Shown in pieces: positions 23,363 through 37,300 of a stretch of 64,000 nt of DNA; the stretch's first letter is position 1; the number at the start of each line of letters is the position of its first letter. The notes beneath the pieces were generated by a model. That model had not been told where the DNA came from. It ran no database searches and saw nothing but the letters and a program-made list of their open reading frames with translations. A program made the position numbers and the translations under genes. The stretch comes from Gibbula magus (lineage: Eukaryota > Mollusca > Gastropoda > Trochida > Trochidae), in NCBI GenBank assembly GCA_936450465.1, contig OW388293.1, positions 49,900,040 to 49,964,039 on the forward strand. Direction: 5' to 3'.

Positions 23363-24964
23363 TTGCTTTTGAATATGACAAGAGGACCCATGTTGTATTT
23401 CTACAATTACAATATCATTTGTAAGTTATGCCACACACAACAAGTTTCTTTGTTTGGTTTAGATCAGGAAGGTACACAAGTCTTTGGAGTTAGATTTGAA
23501 ATATTCTACACCCACTAAGATACTTGATATTGCCATTTGTGGTATTTACACCCAAAGCCATAACAGCAATAAGCAGTAGATTTATATTACACCAGAATTT
23601 TGATTAAATAAAATGAAATAACGATGGACAAATGATACTGATGTGTTGTCAACCTGACTTGATGTCACTGGACCCATCTGGCTAAGTTCACATGCTTTGA
23701 ATCGTTAACAAGCTCACTTATGGTTACAGGGCCTCTCTATTTATGAGGAGGCCCTGAATCAGGATAATTATCATTTTAGATGTTTCTTAAGTTTGTCGGT
23801 CTGTAGTCCCACATAGAGTTCATTTATGCTTCACAACTGACGAGCAGAGCAAGAGTTGCCCCTTGACAAAATCTACCATGTGGTCATCGCCTGTACATGT
23901 ATGAAAATTTGGAGCGATAGTTTTTATCCATTGTTAACGATTCAAGAGTCAGCTGAACTTAGCCTTTGCAACATTGAGGTTACAAATAAGATGAATTGAA
24001 TATTTTTAAATGAACTTTTTTAAAAGAAATTTTGCTGAAAACTGAACTTTCAAACTGAGTGACAATCATTTACATAAAAACCACGAAACATTAAACACAA
24101 AAAGTTATTTTAAATATATTTCATTCTATAATAAAATATAACTTGCATATGCTATTCAAGACTTAACAATCTTCTTTAGGTTAACACATTTCAATAGACC
24201 GGTACATGTAAACATGAATTGTTTCGAATGAACAAAGGAGTACACATTAATTATCCTCGTAGAAAATGATCTATTGTAATCTCTTTCTTGTAAGATTAAA
24301 AAAGAGCCATATAATATACTTGAAATCTAACCGCTGTTGAAAAAAAAACTTTTATTAAAAGATTTCTTTTGCAAAAAACACAAATCATGTTGAGCACAAT
24401 TGAGATTATATAAAAATTATTTGATGATTTCATTTTTCCTTTCAAACTAAAATCTTTTCTAAAAGTTCACTGTGATTTAATTTTAATTACAAATCTTTGG
24501 TGATGACATAGCACTATAAGTAGAAACAATCTAAATGAAATATTTACAGGAGGATCATATCAACAGTTAGCTAGAAATATTTCTCAGTAAAATGACCAAT
24601 CGGCGTGTCTAAATCACACTCTTAGTCACACAGCATGTTGAGTATGGGTCATGAAATGAAATTTCATATTTATATGCAAGTAAATATTAGATCATTTTCA
24701 CTCTTAAAAACGAAACATTTCATAAATATTGAATCATTCGTACAGCATATCTTGCATTCCGTGACAAATCTACCCTCGACTTTCAAAGTAGGACAATCCC
24801 TATACAGCATGCAGACACATGATCTGTCGGATATTTATGCTACACTTGACTTCTTGTCACCTGTTTCACACCCCCACGCACACTCTCTAATACATCCTCT
24901 ACTGTGTTTAACACTGTATAACTCATGAACTTGGACAAGTCAGTAATGCCTATTTCTCTCTCAC

Positions 24965-25105
24965 ATACATGAAACAGTCTCCTTGGCGTATATGAAACAG
25001 TCTCTTTCATGTTCATATAACAGTCTCCTTGACGTATATGAAACGGTCTCTTTCATGTTCATATAACAGTCTCCTTGACGTATATGTAACAATCTCTTTC
25101 ATGTA
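24965..25105. repeat. tandem repeat of about 59 bp
   Basis: Between two and three units alternate ATGAAACAGTCTC, TTTCATGTTCATATAACAGT and CTCCTTGACGTATATG. It lies in the presumed SEC63 3' UTR or just beyond. Confidence 0.8.
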
Positions 25106-25317
25106 CATGTGATAGTCAACTCCCTAATGTCTTCATTGAATGAGGCAATGCCCCTCTCACACACATCCATCATACAAATTTTATTACATTAATGATCATC
25201 CTCTCTTCATCTTAATTATTGTCAAAACAATCAAATATAATGTCATCTTGACTCAGGCACTAATCTTCCTCTCACACACCCATCCTTCCGATCACTCCAA
25301 TCATCACGGTTCCTTGT

Positions 25318-28300
25318 CTAATCCTCGTCATCCTCGTTGGAGGAGTAGTCGCTGTCGTCTTCCGAGTACTCCTCCTCTCCCTCCTCCTTCTCCCCCTCCT
25401 CGTCCGAGATGTCCCACTGGGGGTGGTCTGTGATCACCTTCGCCTCCTTCACGTCAAGCTGCAACAGTGTATCAGTGTATGTTATGACAATGTTTAAAGT
25501 ATTGCAACAATTTATCAGTATGTTGTTACAATGTTGAAGTAATGCAACAATGTATCATTATGTTGTTACAATGTTGAAGTAATGCAACAATGTATTGGTA
25601 TGTTGTTACAATGTTTTAGTACTAATGCAGTGTATCAGCATGTTGTTACAATGTTTTAGTACTAATGCAGTGTATCAGTATGTTGTTACAATGTTTTAGT
25701 ACTAATGCAGTGTATCAGTATGTTGTTATATGTTGAAACACTTGATATTACATATCTCATTACCAATAACAAATCACTAACGAGGGTCGTCAAGTGATTA
25801 CAATACAGAAGCATTAAACTTACCTTGAAATTGGATACTTTATCGAAATCAATGAAGTATGAATCTGAGCGAAGAACAACAGAGTACTGATAAACACCAG
25901 GTTTACGAGGAGCGGAGAACTTGAGCTGTACCTGTAGATGAGAAATATTTGATGAAATACTCAAAGTCTAACCGAACATGAACGGTTCAAGCATCATCAC
26001 TAGCTGAGAAGCGCTATGCAATATTATCATTACACTTATATACAATACCTTTTCCATTGAGCAATACAACAATATTTTCTTTATTTACATTATTTTGGAT
26101 TTATGTGACAAAAAATTTAATTAAAATTTTATATATGTCAAATAGCAGGTAAAAATTGAACTTCCCTTGTTTTTTTTGTGAATAACATTTATGGAAGTTG
26201 CAAGTACTATTTACACAAAGCCCCTTGATAGGTTGGTAGTATCGTAGGGGCTAAGGATAGGTTTAATTTCAAGAGTCCATGTACAACTGGCTCCAGTGCA
26301 TCGGGGCTATGGGTCAAGAACATGAGACCGAAGAAATCAAGAGTTACCTCCTCTTCCCGCTGGAGACTGCAGATCTGTACAGGTGCAGTGATAAGCGAGT
26401 GATGTCTTCGGTCTGCCACGTACAGCCACCACCATTCCTGCTTGTCCTGTAACATGTATTTATTTTACAATGAGAGATACTAAATAATATTGTATAAGAT
26501 TGGATGCTGTTAGGAGTTATTTGTATAGTCTTAAACAATAATATTATTCATCATCCTTTTTATCAATAGCAAATGAATCTTGATTATAGTGTGATAAGGA
26601 GGTGAAACTCACAACAGAAAAGAAAGGACAATGAACCAAATGGCTTTCTTTGCTCTTCGTCTCTAGAGAGTTCTCCTTCCTGGACTCCTCCTGGAACTTG
26701 GACCAGTCTTCTTCCTCATCATCACCACCTTCATGCTCTTTCGAGGATTTCTTCTTCTCTGAAACCTCCTCGTCCGAATCGTTCCTCTCCTCGTCTTCTG
26801 ACTCCTCAACTGCATCGTCATTTGTCCTCTTCTCTGGAACCTCCTCATCTTCGTCCTCGTCTTCTTGTGATTTGAGGGCTTTCTGTCCATCAGGGACCTT
26901 CTGTTAAGACGAAAGAGTGAAATGTTATTTAGGATTATTGTATAATGTTCATCTGTGGTTAGAGTTTCAAAATAAATCCCTTTACACTGTCCTAACTTAA
27001 TAAGAAGACATTATTGCATTCATTGCTGTTCGCTGATAAATTACATCTTCACAGCTGAATGACAGCTGATTGATAAGTTTAGAAATTTTCGAGGGGTTCA
27101 TAAAATTTAATGCAAAATTTCTACCCCCCAGAACCGCAGCTGCAAGTCGTTTACTGCCCATGACTTGCATACAACTGATAGGGTAGGGTCCAAAGATTGT
27201 TTTTATCATTATATTTTTTAAATTAAAAATAGAATCTATTGTGATGTGAAAATATTTAATTTTTATGTAAAAGACCCCAAAGGAGCATTCCTTCTGCAAA
27301 AGAATCCTTAACATTGTTCTAGATTTTAAATAAGACATTATTGCTTGTTACTTTGTAAGATTCCATTCACTGGTGGACTATATTAAAAACATTTAACATG
27401 AGAGAGAAAAAACAATTCTCAAGACTGGCATCACTGATTACCAAATCTCACCCAGTTACAGGTAATGCAAAGAAACAAAATGGCAGATCCTCTGATAGAA
27501 CCCTCTCTTTAAGTTGGACCTACCCCGTTTGCATCTGTCTTGGTCTGGGGGGCTGCAGGTTTCCACTGGTTTGGTTTGGTCTTCTTCTTCTGTTTGGCTC
27601 CTCCCTTCTTCCCCTTCTTCTTCTGCTTCTCCCACACCTTCGGCTTGTTCTGCGGCGAGGCTTGAGCAACCTTTGGGTAAATCGTAACGAGTTGTTATTA
27701 CTAAGTTCAAGATAGTATAAGAAGTTTCTTTAGTCAAGGCTTGTAGTTTGACGAAATCAATCTTAACTGAAGTTGAGAGGCCCTTCTAATACTTAAACAC
27801 TTAAGGTGTAATATATACAAGTGAAAACAGTTTGCTGATTTTGCAACCAGCCCTACTGCAGCATTTTAACCAACAATGATTTTGCACACTCGTTAATATC
27901 CTAAGACTTGAAATTTATGAAAATAGTTAACCAAAATATCTGTATAAGTTATGTATACAGGATGGGACAACTCTCAATTCGAGTTTGGGAATCCATGAAA
28001 CCCTCAACGTACTTTGAAATGCACTTCAATTTAATATGGATTATCATATTTAAGAATAGAGCCAATGTTTTTGTAACTCAATAAATGCTGTCTCTGTCTC
28101 ATGAAGCTTTAAATGAAATACCCAGGAAAAAAATCTCAAAACCAAGATGAAACCTCACCTGTTTCTCCTCCCCTTCTTCAGCGTCCTCGTCGAGCTCGTT
28201 ATCAACCATTTCCTCCTCAGCTGTCTCCGAGGGAATAAACTCTCGATTAAACTTGCTGCGGAGATCTTCTCGTGTCAGCCTCACAGTTACCGTGACAATA

Positions 28301-31300
28301 GATCCTGCGGTGATTGTCTTGTCGTCATCATCAAGCACTGGAATAAATTTTCATTTATTAACCTTTTCCTATCAATGCAGTTATGTTCCAGCAGTGTATG
28401 ATATATCTTTGAAAAGAAGAAAGTCCAATGTCAATTCTAATGGCAAAATTTACCAAAAACCTCTTAAAATTGTCAACTAGAGCATATGATGGTATTATTG
28501 CAGCCTGCAACACTATTGTGGCTATGTATTGCGTTGAAACCTAAATGTATCGGCTGGTACAAGCAAACCATGGATGGTACAGTACTGAAAATCAGTGGAC
28601 CACAATTTGCACCCAAACTCTACTGTATGTAGAACAGTTCTCTACGGTTGACAAAGTTGAAGAGCATGATTTGAACCCAAGACTTCTTGATCCATGCTAA
28701 CCACTGTGCTATCCCATCCCTGATGAAGAAAGTTCCTACCTTCTGAGGTGATGTCCATGATAATGTTAGGCATGGCCGCACACACATTCATCACATTCTT
28801 GTATTCCATGTCGGAGAGAGTACGCAGCATCGAGCGTCGATCTTCTTCCTTCATAGCAACCAGATCCTGGATACCACGGATACTCCTCTGTGGAAAACAA
28901 TGATAATACCGTAATTCTTCCTTAATTTCGCCCCCTCTATAAGTTCGCCCACGTAAGTTCATCTGACAGCCATTTTTCAAAATACCTTTCAAAATTACGA
29001 CAGTGTACCAGAAGTTCAGTATTGACAAATTAAAAATTCGACCACATTCCAAATTTTGAAAACAAATTATTTACAGTCATGATATACAATCATCTTGTGA
29101 TTTCTTTTCAGTGAGTTTTATGAGGAAAGCGCGTATTTTTTATTACAAAATTTTGGGAAATGTTTTAGCTTTATCACGCTTGTCACAAGACATTCTAATC
29201 TATAAATGATGTATTTTCACACTTCTCAATTTATTCACTTACTGTACTTATGACATACCTTTATTAAGAATGATGATACATCTTATCATATTATCCATTA
29301 TCAATGATTTCATTTTTCGTAAATGAAAAGGCAGCAATCACTTCCGTGTGAGGCTATAAATATATATCACTTAGACTGTCAACACGGTAATGCTACACTA
29401 TGAATTGAGTTTGTATTGAATTTTCTGATTGGCTAAGAAAAGGGAAGTCCCAAAGTTAACCAATCATAAGGCTTATAACATCTGGATGTTTGCTGGGGAG
29501 ACTTGAAACAGTCACATGACTAATGATAAGTTTTGTAACATGTGGATGTTTTCTGGGGAGACTTGAAACAGTCAATTGACCTAGTTCATTAAAGTCTGCA
29601 GTGAAGTCACTGGAATAGTCTATTTTGAGTAGGGATGACTGCATGGGATGTTTTTTGCCTTTCCATTTTTGGTAAGTCAATTTACTTATCAAATGATTAA
29701 ATACTGTTGGAATATTATGACAGATGTTAGCTCATACTTACAAATATATTTCAGTTTTAAAATCTGAATATGTAATAAATTGTTTCAAAGTTTTGTGACT
29801 TGTTAATCCCTACATACAAATAGACTCAACCAAACACCCAGAGAGACGACTGTCGTAGATAATCAGAACCATATATGTTGAGGTATATGTTTCAAAATAT
29901 TAATAATAATTAGTTTGCATAAATTAAGCCTTTCAAAAGTAATAGAATTATTCAGCTGTCATTGTTTATATTTGTAATTTCTTGCAAAGCAAGCTTGTTG
30001 ATATATTCTACTTGATTGCCATACAGTGCCGTTTCAAAAAAAGTTGACTGAGAAAATATGCTTCCTAACTTGACTTTCATAGCAACAGACAATGGTTCAT
30101 ATTATAATTTATTGATGAATTTTACACATAGGACTCTGAACTAATGCAACAATAGTTAGGATTGGTGTATTGTTTTTTCTCAGTTCTAGTTGATACGCTT
30201 GCTAGAAGGGAATTCCGTAATGACGATAGTCTGCTGTGATTGGTTTATACTAATATAGCAACCAATCAGATTGTACTTCCTTTGAAAACATGTGGACAGC
30301 CAGCGATGCAAGACATGCACGCTAAAGCTAAATTACGATTCTTATCATTTCAAATTTCCTGATTTATTTTGTCAAATCTAAGAACATAACAATTCAACTC
30401 CAGATTATTATTGTTTTAATTCATGGTACACAATTTAAAATCCAAATGACATTCAAATTTCACAGAAACAATAAATTGAGAATCGCGTGGCTTCGCCGAT
30501 CGTAACTTGTCTTCTGAAGAAGAAAAATGGTGTATTAGTGCATTATATGAATATAATTAGTTACCATATACAAACATAATTAAAAAATTTTGCTATCTAA
30601 TATTTACGAAGTGTGTAACCTTCTTTTTCAAATTGGTTTTAAACATTTATATGAAAATTTCGACAAAGATGGCGCACAAACGAAGGTGAGTGGTGATAAT
30701 TTCGACCGTGAACATTTCGTTAAAATATTTGGAAAATTTGAGGGTCGAAATTATGGAAGAATTACGGTACTTCTATCTGCCTTCATTACATTGGAAATTA
30801 TCAGTTTATAATGCTCACAACACCCATCAACAATTAAAGCTTTATTCTATCCTAATACTGCTGAACAAAAAGCAAGGAAGCAACAACTGTCATCTTATAG
30901 TATGGGAATCAAACATCGGTCTTTCAGGTGTGTATGAATTTTTACCAACTGAGCTAGATTCCTGTGTGTTATTAACTTGTTGGCACAAAAAAGCATTATA
31001 TGAACTCTTTTTGAAATATCTCAATGATTAACCCTTCAAGTAGTAAACTAACAGGAATCAAGACTTTTTAAAGGCAATACTACTGCATGGGCAACTAAAG
31101 AGTCGACACTGATAAAAAAACCCATCTACATTGAAGGCGTCAGAGTTAAATTCTAAAAGCCGAAGAAAGACTGCTGAAAATTGTTATCAGAACACCATAC
31201 CTTAATACCTTAGTATGTTAATATATGATATTTAGGCACATATCAAATCTAATTGTTTAATGAAAAATACTCTAAGACATTGAGCTACTGGTGACGTACC

Positions 31301-34300
31301 TTCTTGCCGACGAAGTGTCTCAGCATGTCCTGCGTGATGTGCGGCAGCTGCAGCAAGGGACTGCTCTTCTCCTCCAGACCCTGCACGATCATCTGACTCA
31401 GCTTCATCAGGTTCTCCGCCGTCTCCAGTCGTGGGCTCTGCTGCACTGTGTGCACGATTGTCAGTGTTAGGAGTAAAGGAAATCAAGTTCTTGGGATAGT
31501 CAATTTCTTTATTGCAATGAATGAGATGTGTAAATACTAAGACTGCTATCAAGCTAGTATCATAAATCCACTAAACTTGGTTATCTTTCGTCTCTACAGC
31601 CTTCTTCAACCTTTTAAGAGTGAGTGATTGAGTTATTGTTTAACGCCGCTTCGGCAGTATTGCAGCCATTAACGGCGACCAACCTTTTAAGAAGAGTTAC
31701 GTGTAGTTTCATTGGTTATATCAAACACAAGTGGCAAGTGCCTTTATATGAAACGCAGAGAAAAGCACGGGTAAGCCATTGAGTCAAGATACAAATTGTG
31801 ACAACACTCATCACCTTGTCAAAACAAAGTGCTGCTAATGAAACAAAAACATAAACACATTTGGCTTCAATATTAGTTTGTTCTCAGAACACAAATTCTG
31901 TATGAAATGACAAACAAATGAAGAATACATACGTCTGCCAGCCATTGCCATAGCAACCTGTTGTGCACAAATATTGATCATCTCATTAAGAAGATAGGGG
32001 CATTTCATCAAGATGTACTGCTTATCTGTAAGTAGAGAAAAGTAGGATTTCAAAACTGTAAACAGTCAACAAAGACAAAAAAAACATTGTAAACATGCCA
32101 AAGCAATTTGATGGTATTAGGGATTAGTGACGCTCTTAGTGATGTTTAATAATGCCCTGAATGCTTAGTGATGCTCTGGATTCTTAGTGATGCTCTTGAT
32201 TCTTAGTGATGTTCTGGATTATTAGTGATGCTCTGAATGCTTAGTGATGTTCTGAATGTTTAGTGATGTTCTGGATTCTTAGTGATGTTCTGAATGTTTA
32301 GTGATGTTCTGGATTCTTAGTGATGTTCTGAATGTTTAGTGATGTTCTGGATTCTTAGTGATGTTCTGAATGCCAAATGATGCTCTGAATACCGGGACCC
32401 AGATGTAAGGTGTTAAGGAATCTTAACGCACCCAGATCCAGACTGTTGGGTGGGAGGGGCATCCTCTGGCAGTGGGCCAGGATGAGAGCACGTGCCTTGA
32501 TGCTGTATGGGTAGCACAGCGGAGGTTTCTTGTTCTCCTTCTGCAGATTGGGCAGGTGTTTCATCAACTGTAACCATAGCAACACAGGTGAGTATACAGC
32601 GTACATGAATACATGAATTTGCATAATGTTTTATATCTATCTTAACTGCATACTAAATAACATAGTATTTATTTTATTTAAAACATAACTATCCAATCAC
32701 AAAGCAATCTATTGAAATCTAAAGCCCAACATTCTTAAATAATACAATCAGGGCAAGATAGTGTTTAAAATCACTTAAGGACTTAGGTGTGAAAGGAGAG
32801 ACAGACCAAGAGAGTGTACACAGGATAAAACAGCTAACCAAACAATTGATTTACAATCTAGTCAGAAGATGAGGAAAAGTAAGGGGAAAATCATCATCTT
32901 ACATTTGGAATCTCTTCATTATCACTTGGTCGAGCAGCAATCTCACTGTTGTGGAAGCGATCAAACTCAAAGGATGCCCCAAGGATCATCACAGCGCCTG
33001 GAGACAATACAACAGATGTAGGTTACATGTATGACATGATGTGATTTGGGGTACAAAGCAGCTTTCCTTTTAATAGTATTTCATTTTATATCAACAACTA
33101 GCATTTAATACAGGCACAACAGCTAAAGTTGTACATGCAAACCACTAAGCTTTCCCTAACTAATTAAATCAATTCATCTATAAAGCATTCATCAAATAAC
33201 AATAGATTTCAAAGAGCTTTAATAAAAGAATGAATGAAGAAGTAATTATGTCATTATGTCATTGTGAAACTCTACATCTGTTAGTCAAGAAATAAGTCGA
33301 TTCATCTGAAAATGAAAGCACCACATACGTTTGAGGATCATGTTAGGCGTGCGGCTAATGAAGTAGAAGTAGAGATGGCTTGTGTCCAACAGAATCTGGT
33401 CTCCACTGAACTTGATTGAACGGTACCACCACATTCCCTGCAAACAAAAAGCATTTGAAAAACTTATTCTTTTTTAAATCTCCTTGACTCGGTTTTGTCA
33501 CGTTTGTCTGTATAGATGTATGCTACCCTGATTACACCCCCTCATTCTGCCTGAAGGAGGTGAATATCTCAGAAATGTAATGTATCTACACAATAAAGAA
33601 GTTGTTATCCAGACAATCTTGTTTTGTTTTGTATTCGCTTCTAAATATCCCTCAAACTATAAGCATATATTTGAAAATCAAAATAATTACCTTTGTTCAC
33701 ATATTCACTAACCCTAATGATGATTCAAATTGCACATGAAGTATGTTAACAAGGTATGATTCCTGTAAATCAGCCCCACAACAATGGTTTGCCACTGATC
33801 ACTTCAGCAGGTTAAGGGTTAACCCTTCATATTTTCTGTACACACAGGACTACATCCATACAATTAAATTCATTGAAGATTCAATTCCATTTTCAATGCA
33901 AATAGAAATATGTTCATTGGTGGTATCAGGACAAATATACTATAAAAAAACCCAACTACTATCTGATGTTGAGGTGAGGTGAGGTGAGTTGTGGTTTAAC
34001 GCCACTTTAAGAGTATTTCACTTATATCACGGCTGCTAGTATTATGGCAGGGAGAAAGCCCGCAACGCCATGTGGCTATGCATTGCGGTGAAACCTGCGA
34101 GCATCGGCTGGAACTAGCGAACCATGGGTGGTACTACGCTAAAATTCAGTGTAGCATTGCACCCAAACCGTACTGTGTGTAGAACAGTTCTACTGCAGAC
34201 AAGTTACCTTGCCCCTGGCGGGATTCAAACCCTGGACCTCTTGATCCGTAGCCGAACGCGCTAACCACTCCCCTATCCCGCCCCTATCTGATGTTGAGAT

Positions 34301-37300
34301 TGACTAACTTACAATCACTTCCTCACAAAAAGAAACTACATGTCATACTGATCTCTAATTATGAAATGATTTAAGCAACTTACCACAACGACTGGCATCA
34401 GTATCATGAACACAAGCAGATAAGCCGCCAGTACCTGAAAAGAAACAATCATACAGTTAATGTCAACATATTATCTTTGGACCAAGGTAAGCACCAGATT
34501 ATCCCCCTTGTTAACGAGGTGCTATTCCTGTAAATTGTCTACTCAGAATGGTTTGGATATAATTGTCATGCACCAAGAGGGTCAAATTATTATTTCCTAA
34601 GGAAAGATATAACGCTTCTGCGGATCAATGGTACTGGACAATGAAGGTCATTAGGATTTGATTGTGGCAGGGGTAGTGAGGGAAATATGTCACTTATAAT
34701 ACAGCCACTGATATTAAGTATGAGGCATCATTATGCTTAACATGTCTAGCATAGAGACAAATCAAGTATACCTACCCACATAGAATTCTCCCTTTCAACA
34801 ATCCACTTAGGAAGAGCAATTCCAAATCTGGTAGCTGAAACATAATGAGATGTTGAAACAATAACACCTTGAAGAGGAAGAAGATCTCAAAAAGATTATG
34901 ATAAAAACAATTTTTGGAATGATGGTACTGCAACTGATTATATTAGATCAATACAAACTTGAAATTAAATTTGAATCAATTTCTAAATTACCTCCAGGTC
35001 CATCAGGGTTTCCATATTCTTCCCAGTTCTTTCTAGATTCTTCGTCTGTTAATCTGTAACAATGATCATAAAATCAAGTTTTTAAAATTTGTGTGTCCAA
35101 TAATCTATAGGTATTTATTTTTCCTCATTTCAAAAATGCAATTTTTTTTATAATTCATGATCTTTGTAACATTTTTGGAACATCTAACATGAAATTTTTC
35201 ATTTATATTTTGTTACAAACATGTTAAAAAAATTGTCGAGACTGGATGTTTAAGTATAACATGAGTCACAAATTCTGTGAATAAATTAATCTTGAAAATT
35301 ATAACTTACGCAGCATAAGCCTTTGCAATCCTCATGAACTTTTTGGAATCTCCGGTGTCCTTGTCGGGATGGTAGACCAAACTGAGTTTCCTGTAGGCCT
35401 TCTTTATCTCAGCTGCACTTGCGCCCTGCGCACACAATAGATTCATTTATATAGATTATATTGAACATGCAAGAGCTTGAGAAATGAATGATATTACACT
35501 GAAAACTCAAAATATTATGTTTTTTTTATGCTTCTATGGTTTGAAATGAGTTGGACGCCCAACACTGCTTAACTGGAATGAGGGATATTTTGTTCAGGGA
35601 GCAACTGTTACATTTACTAGAAATATGAATATAAGAAAGTTACTATAATTGATTTACATACTCACTTATTAACTTATTGATAAAAAAAAATCATATACAT
35701 TGTTAGAAATCATCTCCATCTGTTATACAGATAATAAATAACTTGGCTGAGCAGTGACTTGTCTTGTCACAAAATTTTCAGACTTAATTTTCAGAATTAA
35801 TTTTCAGTTTTATTTAATCTGCATAATTTTATTCAAATTGTCAAATCTAAAACTATCGAGAAAACACCCTAGGTAAAAAAATATAATTTTAATTTGTTAA
35901 ATCATGTATCAATGGTATTTTTGGACAAACAATAATATCCTCTTGATATGTCGTCTGAATAACTGTCCTTTTAAAGAATATTATTACATTAATCATCTTA
36001 CCCGATCAACTTCAAGCTCCAGAAAGGGATCGTATTCGACATAGTCCATCTGAATCTTGGATACTTTGTATGCAAGCAGGAAGAATATGATCCAGCCAAC
36101 AATAAGACCAATTTTTCTGCGGGAAATAAAACACTTAATCAAGATCTATGCACAAGTGAATGATGAAAAAAAACAAAACAGAGCCCACTATATCCCCAAA
36201 TGAATGGAAGAAGTTGGAACAATGTTGAACAATGATTATGAAGCTTGATTCTTGAACCAATCCTAATCACTCATATTGTGTTAAAATTGTTCAAAGCGAT
36301 TCAAATTATTGTTTCACATCCCACGTACCATTGAGCTCTGCCTAACAAGTTCTGTTCAGGACACAAAATGTTCAACTTCTAATCCTATATTTAAAAAAAC
36401 TGCAAACATAAGGCTCAGAGGGAGGCATGTCACTATATGTAACAGGCAGGCATAGAGAATGCTACCCGTAAGCATTTTAATGGGTTTATCTGTGAGTGTG
36501 ATGGCACCTACAATCATTGCTTTTATAGAAAATATCTATGCTGAAACGCCCAATGGTCACCAATTTATTTTTTATACTGCTCCATCAGGGTATTTGTATC
36601 CCCTGATTGTGAAAGCAGCTCTCACCTCGTATCATTCTATATATAACATGTAAATAAAACTTTTAATACAAATGATGGAGCAGGATGCCAATTTTGGCTT
36701 TTGATCACAAATTCATTCGAAAGTAACAAAAGATTGTCATTTCAATCTCACGTTTCTATCACTGCTATACAGAATATTGCTTAAACAGTAGGGAATGGGT
36801 TATGAAAAGAGTGAAGACTTACATAGATTTGTCTTTGATGTGAAACCAGGAGTCCTTGGACTTGAGTTTGGTGCTCTTGACGAGGCATGGTTCGCACGTA
36901 CAGTCCAACTTCTGCTGCTCTCCACCTTCTGAATGGTAACAAGTGAGTGACTGAGTGACATTGTTTCCATGTTTTTATTATAAATGAAAGTGTGTAATTT
37001 TGTATTTATGCACACTCAGACAAGAAACAAATTTCCTAACGAGCAATACAAAATTATCTTATCTTTAACACCCCTTTGGCAATACTGCAGTGTACTGTGT
37101 AAGTGACTGGAGTGTAATGGGACGTGCAATAAATGCCGAGTCCTTCAACAAGAAACATAAAATACTGATGTGATAAATAGTAAATCCAAACATTCCATGA
37201 TTAAATCCTGCATGAGGCAAACATTAAACCCTCCATTAGATCTCCTCTAAGGAAGGAAACATAGGATGTGTCTAAATTTGACAAGTCATTCAGATTTATG

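Larger units (their letters stand above)
20440..25317. other. convergent 3' region between CNOT2 and SEC63
   Basis: The CNOT2 3' UTR must begin at 20440, and the SEC63 3' UTR begins at 25317 reading leftwards. A minus-strand AATAAA lies at 25185-25180, about 130 nt beyond the SEC63 stop. AATAAA hexamers on the plus strand occur at 22159 and 22418. Steroid-receptor-like half-sites cluster at 20713-21026. A duplicated segment of about 150 bp spans 21050-21310. A perfect 9-bp stem hairpin lies at 23727-23756. Two minus-strand open frames (22291-22641 and 22820-23080) show no recognisable protein. Confidence 0.6.
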
